NCBI GenBank assembly: GCA_937950415.1
Contig: CALFDL010000176.1
Location: forward strand, 1 to 12,097
Length of the DNA: 12,097 nucleotides
Direction of reading: 5' to 3'
Origin: an uncultured Collinsella sp.
Lineage (GTDB): Bacteria; Actinomycetota; Coriobacteriia; Coriobacteriales; Coriobacteriaceae
Shown: positions 7,226 through 12,097 of the stretch, piece after piece
How the letters are laid out: the number at the start of each line of letters is the position of its first letter
Numbering within the stretch: the stretch's first letter is position 1
The notes under the pieces: model-generated
Database searches by the model: none
Told to the model about the DNA's origin: nothing
Seen by the model: only the letters and a program-made list of their open reading frames with translations
Position numbers and translations under genes: made by a program

Positions 7226-8467
7226 CTAAATTGAAAATAAAACCTGCTTAATTTTATCCAAACAAACCTGTCTCGAAAAATGCTCACGATAATAATTGAA
7301 GCCATTAGATCCCAAAGCATCAATAGCGCCTTTTTTCATTGAACCAATTTTTACCATGTTGTTAGCAAGCGCATTTACATCTGAAGGATCGGAGACAAAC
7401 CCGCATCTAGCAGAACGAACCGCATTGGCCCCTTCTCCGCGCATTACGGCAAGTATTGCCTTTGAAGAAGCCATACAGCTTGATATCTTGGCTGGAATAG
7501 TAAGCTCTAACTCAGGATTATCGGCAAATGGAGCAATCATTGCCGTTGCAATATCGGAGTACATGGGCACGACCTCGGGATCCACGCGCCCCAAAAACAA
7601 AACAGACTTATCAAGCCCCTTGCTTGAAACGAGCTTCTGCAGTTCTGCCCTAGACATGCCATCGCCAAGAATTAACAGCTTCATCTCGATAGAGTTCTCT
7701 GAAACTGCACGCGAGAATGCTTCAATAACCGTATCAAGCCCTTGGGCGGGGGTTATAGAACCAGCAAATAGGAAGACGCATTGATTTTTGAACTGAGATC
7801 TTAGTTCCGATGAGACTAGCTTTTGCTCGTAACTTTCCTCGCAATGTTGAGGTATTACGCCTATCGAAACATCCGAATTCAAAGGCTTGACTCTATGAAA
7901 CAGGTTATCAGCCAAAGAGTCGCTCAAAGCAATCAGCTTATTGCAGGCCGCATACTGCTTGTCGCAAAAAGATTTGGCAAAAGACCTCAGAAAACTGCTT
8001 TGGACATTCAAGACTGTGTAAAGGTTCTCGGGCCAAATATCCAAGACATAAGTTACTAGAGGACATTTATTTCGCCATGCAGCAACCCTTGCAGGAATTA
8101 CCATCAAAATAGGACTTGTGTTATAGCAAAATACAACGTCATACTTCTTTTTGAGCCTCATAGCTCTAAAAGAAGCAGTAATTGGCCAGCTAATATAGTT
8201 CAGAAAAATGCGTATCGAAGTATTACCCTTACGACGGATTTCACCAGATCGAAAAACGGACGCACCGAAATAATCGTCTCGGCGGTGACCGAAATAACCA
8301 TATCCATCAGACCATTCGCCTGAAGGATAATTAGGGATGCCGCAGAGAACATCTACGCTTATTCCGTCTTCAACAAATCCCTTCACCAAGTCATTAATTC
8401 GAAAAGATTCCGGATAGAAATGCTGCGTAACAACAAGCATTTTCTTACCAGCACATGAGCTAGTCAT
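7226..8467 (-). CDS. wbuB: WbuB-like GT4 glycosyltransferase, probable FucNAc transferase
   Basis: The product is 413 residues with the two-Rossmann GT-B layout of family GT4. Visible features are TQHFYPESFRINDL (14-27), GIPNYPSG (43-50), DIWPENL (143-149), LFAGSITPAQGLDTVIEAF (233-251), LILGDGM (265-271) and TIPAKISSCMASSKAIL (323-339). This pattern is that of the WbuB group, which in E. coli O26 and related clusters sits just after fnlABC and is assigned as an N-acetyl-L-fucosamine transferase. Here it likewise follows fnlC directly, sharing one base (TAATG: fnlC stop at 8469-8467, start ATG at 8467-8465), with a GGAGG about 11 bases upstream inside fnlC. The frame remains open further upstream into fnlC, but that part reads as fnlC in another frame and is rejected. 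Composition changes abruptly at this start: fnlC is GC-rich and this gene AT-rich. The substrate is inferred from context. Confidence 0.85.
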   Translation of the reverse strand: MTSSCAGKKMLVVTQHFYPESFRINDLVKGFVEDGISVDVLCGIPNYPSGEWSDGYGYFGHRRDDYFGASVFRSGEIRRKGNTSIRIFLNYISWPITASFRAMRLKKKYDVVFCYNTSPILMVIPARVAAWRNKCPLVTYVLDIWPENLYTVLNVQSSFLRSFAKSFCDKQYAACNKLIALSDSLADNLFHRVKPLNSDVSIGVIPQHCEESYEQKLVSSELRSQFKNQCVFLFAGSITPAQGLDTVIEAFSRAVSENSIEMKLLILGDGMSRAELQKLVSSKGLDKSVLFLGRVDPEVVPMYSDIATAMIAPFADNPELELTIPAKISSCMASSKAILAVMRGEGANAVRSARCGFVSDPSDVNALANNMVKIGSMKKGAIDALGSNGFNYYREHFSRQVCLDKIKQVLFSI

Positions 8468-9642
8468 TAAACGCTCTTCCTCCACACCATCTTGTCCACG
8501 ACGCCGGTGTAGCTCTGGATGATCTTGACCACCTTGGTGGACACGGTCTCGTCGGCGTAATCGGGCACGGGCGCCTCGGGCAGCGACCCCTCCGCATCGA
8601 GCTCGACGGCGGTGTGGACGGCCTGGAGCAGGCCCCTCTCGGAGATGCCGGCGAGCGTGAAGCAGGCCTTGTCCAGCGCCTCGGGGCGCTCGGTGGAGGT
8701 GCGGATACACACCGCTGGGAACGGGCGGCCGACGCTCGCGAAGAAGCTGGACTCCTCGGGCAGGGTGCCGGAGTCGGAGACCACGGCGAAGGCGTTCATC
8801 TGCAGGCAGTTGTAGTCGTGGAACCCCATAGGCTCGTGCATGCGCACGCGCGGGTCCAGCTGGAAGCCGGTGGCCTCCAGGCGCTTGCGGGAGCGCGGGT
8901 GGCAGGAGTACAGGATCGGCATGTCGTATTTCTCGGCCAGCGCGTTGACCGCGGTGAACAGGCTCGTGAAGTTCGCCTCGGTGTCGATGTTCTCCTCGCG
9001 GTGTGCCGACAGCAGCATGTAGCGCCTGGGCTCCAGTCCGAGCTCGGAGAGGATATGGGACCCCTCGATCTTGTCAAGGTTGGCGCGCAGCACCTCGGCC
9101 ATGGGCGAGCCCGTGACGTAGGTGCGCTCGGGTGCGCAGCCGGTGTCCTTGAGGTAGCGGCGTGCGTGCTCGGAGTAGGCCAGGTTGACGTCGGAGATCA
9201 CGTCGACGATGCGTCGGTTGGTCTCCTCGGGCAGGCACTCGTCCTTGCAGCGGTTGCCCGCCTCCATGTGGAAGATGGGGATGTGCAGGCGCTTGGCCGC
9301 GATGGCGGACAGGCAGCTGTTGGTGTCGCCAAGGATCAGGAGCGCGTCGGGCCGCACCTGGACCATCAGCTTGTAGGAGGCCGCGATGATGTTGCCGACG
9401 GTCTCGCCCAGGTCCGCGCCAACGGCGTCCAGGTAGACGTCCGGATCGTCCAGCGACAGGTCGCGGAAGAAGATGCCGTTGAGCGTGTAGTCGTAGTTCT
9501 GGCCGGTGTGCGCCAGCAGGCAGTCGAAGTGGCGGCGGCACTTCTTGATGACCTCGGAAAGGCGAATGACCTCGGGGCGCGTGCCCACGATGATCAGGAG
9601 CTTCAGGCGGCCGTCGTCTTTAAAACAAATATTGGAATTCAT
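8467..9642 (-). CDS. fnlC: FnlC/CapG, UDP-sugar 2-epimerase making UDP-L-FucNAc
   Basis: The product is 391 residues of the UDP-GlcNAc 2-epimerase (WecB) fold, closest in pattern to CapG/WbjD/FnlC. Signatures are LIIVGTRPEVIRLSEVIKKC (16-35), HTGQNYDYTLN, GDTNSC, HMEAGNRC, PEETNRRIVD, GSPM, SAHREENID, HPRSRKR, DSGTLPEES and CIRTSTERPE near the C-terminus. The enzyme inverts C2 of UDP-2-acetamido-2,6-dideoxy-L-talose to give UDP-N-acetyl-L-fucosamine, the last step of that cytoplasmic pathway. The ATG at 9642 has AAGGA six bases upstream. Residues 1-12 (MNSNICFKDDGR) exceed the usual short N-terminus. Codons 1-9 are AT-rich (6 G/C of 27 bases), while the rest is strongly GC-rich, so this start seems to be a join. 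The gene is separated from fnlB by a foreign-looking GT4, whereas the three fnl genes are normally adjacent. Confidence 0.93.
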   Translation of the reverse strand: MNSNICFKDDGRLKLLIIVGTRPEVIRLSEVIKKCRRHFDCLLAHTGQNYDYTLNGIFFRDLSLDDPDVYLDAVGADLGETVGNIIAASYKLMVQVRPDALLILGDTNSCLSAIAAKRLHIPIFHMEAGNRCKDECLPEETNRRIVDVISDVNLAYSEHARRYLKDTGCAPERTYVTGSPMAEVLRANLDKIEGSHILSELGLEPRRYMLLSAHREENIDTEANFTSLFTAVNALAEKYDMPILYSCHPRSRKRLEATGFQLDPRVRMHEPMGFHDYNCLQMNAFAVVSDSGTLPEESSFFASVGRPFPAVCIRTSTERPEALDKACFTLAGISERGLLQAVHTAVELDAEGSLPEAPVPDYADETVSTKVVKIIQSYTGVVDKMVWRKSV

Positions 9643-9662
9643 AGGTTTCCTTAAAACAGAGT

Positions 9663-10781
9663 CTAGTATTTTGCCAACAGTAATGAGGCGGCCTGCACGT
9701 CACCACATTCAACAAGTTTCGAATCGTCCCTGTGCAAAGTCTCAGAGCATCCGCCGACATCGTAACAAACGACTGGCAGCCCACAAGCCTCAGCCTCAAG
9801 ATTGACCGTAGGGTAGTTATCCTCGTATGTTGGATTGAATAGAACAGAGGCAGAACTATAAAGTGAGGCCAACTCTATCTGAGAGTCGGTTCGTGGAATA
9901 CCGACGATCTCTGGCGGCAGCGCCCGCATCTGTTTGGCACTTAAACCAACGAGTACGATGGAATACTTGGAGCGATCAAGCCTGTCAGCGAGAGTATAAA
10001 AGTCTGATAACCCCTTGCGTTTTGACCATGGAGACGCAACACCTAAAATAATATTTCTAGAATCGAGACCGTATTTCTCTTTAACACTAGATACTTCGCT
10101 ATTGGATCGCGGCCTGAATATATCGAGGTCAATCGTATTATGTGCAACTTCTATCGGATACTTTGACAAAAAGCTTGAAGCAACCAGTTCGGCCAACCAT
10201 TTAGAAGGAGTGACAATTGTCAATCGGTCGGAAGGCAACGAAGTGAATAACGAACGTTTAGCCTCATAATTCCATTTGCATGAACCAGAATTGATAGTTG
10301 GAGGATATCCCATAAGCTGTGGACATTTCGTGGTACCGCAGCCGCTTTTCCATTGATTGCAGTCAGCATATGTGAAATACGGACAATGGCCGGTAAAAGC
10401 CCAACAGTCATGCAAAGTCCATACAACACGACAATCAGATATCGACAACCATTTAAATAGCCTATCAATATTCAAATAGTAACCATGAATGTTGTGCAAG
10501 TGAACCACATCAGGACCAAACTCATCAAGGCGATGAATCAACGCCTCGGTTTGCCTCACTGAATGAAAACCAATCTTCCCGTCAAGGAAAGTAAGTCCAA
10601 CGTCGAGTATAAAATTAGCCGATGACCCAAAGCAGTACTCACTGGCACTACTTGCTGGCCTTCTTCTACCCCAGCAAGCAAGCGATTCGCATCCCTGATC
10701 TATAAGAGCAAAATGCTCCTTCATCATAATGCGCCCAGTGGATCCATTTGGAACGCTATTAATGTGAGCGTATCTGGTCAA
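9663..10781 (-). CDS. GT4 glycosyltransferase, C-terminus apparently shortened
   Basis: The product is 372 residues of family GT4 (GT-B fold). Visible features are INSVPNGSTGRIM at the N-terminus, DVVHLHNIHGYYLN (91-104), WTLHDCWAFTGHC (121-133) with the following cysteine-rich stretch, TPSKWLAE (191-198), SPWSKRKGL (250-258), and EDNYPTVNLEAEACGLPVV (320-338), which holds the acidic D-x7-E pair of the donor site. It probably adds one sugar to the lipid-linked repeat unit on the cytoplasmic side; donor and acceptor are unknown. The start is a TTG at 10781, five bases after the fnlB stop, with AGAGG overlapping that stop; no Met occurs before residue 19 and the family text begins right after the TTG. 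The protein ends at GDVQAASLLLAKY, whereas relatives usually run some 30 residues further through a C-terminal helix. Its AT-rich composition contrasts with fnlB and fnlC on both sides. Confidence 0.85.
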   Translation of the reverse strand: MTRYAHINSVPNGSTGRIMMKEHFALIDQGCESLACWGRRRPASSASEYCFGSSANFILDVGLTFLDGKIGFHSVRQTEALIHRLDEFGPDVVHLHNIHGYYLNIDRLFKWLSISDCRVVWTLHDCWAFTGHCPYFTYADCNQWKSGCGTTKCPQLMGYPPTINSGSCKWNYEAKRSLFTSLPSDRLTIVTPSKWLAELVASSFLSKYPIEVAHNTIDLDIFRPRSNSEVSSVKEKYGLDSRNIILGVASPWSKRKGLSDFYTLADRLDRSKYSIVLVGLSAKQMRALPPEIVGIPRTDSQIELASLYSSASVLFNPTYEDNYPTVNLEAEACGLPVVCYDVGGCSETLHRDDSKLVECGDVQAASLLLAKY

Positions 10782-10786
10782 AACCT

Positions 10787-12004
10787 CTAGACTTCCTCGT
10801 AGTAGGTGTCGGGGTTCTCGGGGTCAAAAGGCTCGTTGGCCCACATGACCGTCACGAGGTCCTCGGTGTCGGACAGGTTGGTGATGGAGTGCGTGTAGCC
10901 GGGGATCATCTCCACGGCGCGCATGTCCGAGCCAGAGACGACGTACTCGTCGACGGGGAACTGGTTGCCCTCGGCGTCCTCCCCCACCTTCCTCAGCTTG
11001 ATGCTCGCGGTGCCGGAGACCACCAGGAACCTCTCCCACTTGCTCATGTGCCAGTGGTTGCCCTTGGTGATGCCGGGCTTCGAGACGTTGATGGAGACCT
11101 GGCCGCGCTCCGGCGTGCGCAGGAACTCGGTGAACGAGCCGCGGTCATCCACGTTCGGCTTGAGGCCGTAGGCGAAGTGCCCCGGCTCGTAGTAGGACAG
11201 GAACGTGCTCCAGAGCTTCTTGGAGAAGGATCCCTCCGCCAGGTCGGGCACGGAAAGCGTCTCGCGGCTGTCGCGGAAGCACCCGAGCAGGTAGACGATC
11301 TCGCCCAGGGACTTCACGTCGGTCTGGGGGACGTAGCAGAAGTCCTCCCCCTCGACGCGCTCGAGGCCCTCGTAGCCGCAGCGGTGTTCCTCCCCCAGCA
11401 GGGCGCCCAGCATCTCGTCGACCAGGTCGTCGATGTAGAGGAGCTCCAGCTCGACCGAGGGGTCGTTCACGGTGTAGGGGCGGCCGTTGGCGATGGCGTC
11501 GCAGAAGGTCGCCACGGCGGAGTTGTAGCGAGGTCGGCACCACTTGCCGTAGAGGTTCGGGAAGCGGTAGATGAGCACCGGGGCGCCGGTCCTCTCGGAG
11601 TACTCGCGGAAGAGACCCTCCCCCGCGAGCTTCGACTCGCCGTAGACAGAGCCCTCGAAGCGGCCCGACAGGCTCGCCTGCGCGGAGCTGGACAGCATGA
11701 CGGGGCACGTGTTGCCGTGGCGCTCGAGGGCGTCGAGCAGCGTGGAGGCGAACCCGAAGTTGCCCTCCATGAACTCGGACTGCTCCTTGGGGCGGTTGAC
11801 GCCGGCCAGGTTGAACACGAAGTCGGCGCGGGAGCAGCAGTCATCGAGCTCCCCGGGCGTCGAGTCGATGTCGTACTCCATAACCTCGAGCGGCAGCAGC
11901 GACTGATACTTCTCACGGCGGTCCTTGCCGTCCCTTATGTTCTTGAGGGCGCAGCAGAGGTTCCTGCCGACGAAGCCCCTGGCGCCGGTGACGAGGACGC
12001 GCAC
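10787..12004 (-). CDS. fnlB: FnlB/CapF, bifunctional SDR reductase and cupin epimerase
   Basis: The product is 405 residues, the family's usual two-domain form. Residues 1 to about 280 form an NAD(P)-binding short-chain-dehydrogenase fold: VTGARGFVGRNL at 5-16, NLAGVNRP at 65-72, and catalytic Y121-x3-K125 in VYGESKLAGE. Residues about 281-405 form a cupin: DDRGSFTEFL (286-295), GITKGNHWHMSKWERF (311-326), with H317, H319, E324 and H372 as likely metal ligands. In CapF the cupin inverts C3 of the CapE product, and the reductase then reduces the 4-keto group with NADPH to give UDP-2-acetamido-2,6-dideoxy-L-talose. The start is a GTG at 12004, one base after the fnlA stop, so the two are translationally coupled. 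It is strongly GC-rich (40 of 60 bases at 11401-11460). Both active sites look intact. Confidence 0.95.
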   Translation of the reverse strand: MRVLVTGARGFVGRNLCCALKNIRDGKDRREKYQSLLPLEVMEYDIDSTPGELDDCCSRADFVFNLAGVNRPKEQSEFMEGNFGFASTLLDALERHGNTCPVMLSSSAQASLSGRFEGSVYGESKLAGEGLFREYSERTGAPVLIYRFPNLYGKWCRPRYNSAVATFCDAIANGRPYTVNDPSVELELLYIDDLVDEMLGALLGEEHRCGYEGLERVEGEDFCYVPQTDVKSLGEIVYLLGCFRDSRETLSVPDLAEGSFSKKLWSTFLSYYEPGHFAYGLKPNVDDRGSFTEFLRTPERGQVSINVSKPGITKGNHWHMSKWERFLVVSGTASIKLRKVGEDAEGNQFPVDEYVVSGSDMRAVEMIPGYTHSITNLSDTEDLVTVMWANEPFDPENPDTYYEEV

Positions 12005-12005
12005 C

Positions 12006-12097
12006 CTACTGCACCGCCTCGTGCTCGCGGCCCTCCAGGGCCAGCTGCACGTACTCGGCGGTCTTGATCTTGGCGATGGTGCCCTCCACGTCGAGCC
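12006..12097 (-). CDS. fnlA: FnlA/CapE, UDP-GlcNAc 4,6-dehydratase/5-epimerase (3' end only)
   Basis: The minus strand holds an open frame that enters from beyond the window and ends at a TAG (12008-12006). The visible 29 residues begin LDVEGTIAKIKTAEYVQLA. A leucine-aspartate-x-glycine pattern followed by a short helix with EYVQ is what the C-terminus of FnlA/CapE looks like. The position one base before fnlB is the expected gene order. FnlA removes water from UDP-GlcNAc across C4-C6 and inverts C5, the first step to UDP-L-FucNAc. Identification rests mainly on context because only the tail is present; another polysaccharide gene cannot be ruled out from these residues alone. Confidence 0.7.
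   Translation of the reverse strand, partial: LDVEGTIAKIKTAEYVQLALEGREHEAVQ

Noticed and set aside
7296..8059. Plus-strand open frames opposite the WbuB-like gene
   Set aside because: They are antisense to a well-supported GT4 and have no recognisable motif or start context.
8468..8710. Upstream extension of the WbuB-like gene (81 extra codons)
   Set aside because: This stretch lies inside fnlC in another frame and reads as His/Arg/Ala-rich noise. The TAATG junction and family start favour 8467.
8614..9654. Long open frame on the plus strand opposite fnlC (346 codons)
   Set aside because: It is antisense to a clear epimerase. Its translation is dominated by Val, Gly, Ala, Arg and His, as expected from the GC-rich codon pattern of the true gene.
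10889..12067. Long open frame on the plus strand opposite fnlB (392 codons)
   Set aside because: It is an antisense shadow of the GC-rich fnlB gene, with low-complexity Val/Ala/Arg/Glu text and no family motif.

Overview
This window looks like a cell-surface polysaccharide (capsule or wall-glycan) biosynthesis locus from a Gram-positive-type bacterium. The GC-rich genes have Shine-Dalgarno sites and codon use that would fit a high-GC actinobacterium such as a coriobacterium (Collinsella or Olsenella type). That assignment is inferred from composition and protein flavour only. No rRNA, tRNA, transposase, integrase or CRISPR array was seen.

Layout. At the left edge (1-55, minus strand) is the first 18 codons of rmlA, a glucose-1-phosphate thymidylyltransferase. 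It is divergent from a two-gene plus-strand unit: a DUF4422 putative glycosyltransferase (195-1388) and a 799-residue protein with two GT2 domains (1464-3863). The shared 139-base gap holds two promoter-like sequences on opposite strands whose -10 boxes overlap. The plus-strand unit ends at a near-perfect 36-base palindrome (3904-3939), a likely two-way terminator facing a long minus-strand operon that enters from the right edge. In transcription order that operon is: fnlA/capE 3' end (12097-12006), fnlB/capF (12004-10787), a GT4 glycosyltransferase (10781-9663), fnlC/capG (9642-8467), a WbuB-like GT4 (8467-7226), a polyprenyl-phosphate-type GT2 (7199-6504), a DUF2304 small membrane protein (6507-6151) and a large polytopic GT-C-like membrane protein (6125-3942). 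Gaps are 26 bases or less and two junctions overlap.

How the genes fit together. FnlA, FnlB and FnlC are the three enzymes that convert UDP-GlcNAc to UDP-N-acetyl-L-fucosamine, and WbuB is the transferase usually found with them. RmlA starts the dTDP-L-rhamnose pathway. The predicted glycan therefore plausibly contains L-FucNAc and L-rhamnose. The last three minus-strand genes look like a lipid-linked side-chain module: a GT2 that charges polyprenyl phosphate, a small membrane partner, and a GT-C that transfers the sugar outside the membrane.

What stands out. Base composition splits cleanly by function. All four nucleotide-sugar genes are GC-rich (about 60-69% in spot counts) and all the transferase genes are AT-rich (about 37-47% in spot counts). 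The seams sit at gene borders, and at fnlC the seam falls inside the first dozen codons. The GT4 just upstream of fnlC appears to lack its usual C-terminal end. The GT2 of the side-chain module seems to have lost about seven residues from the second strand of its catalytic fold, a possible small in-frame deletion. The DUF4422 gene carries a perfect 15-bp hairpin within its coding region.
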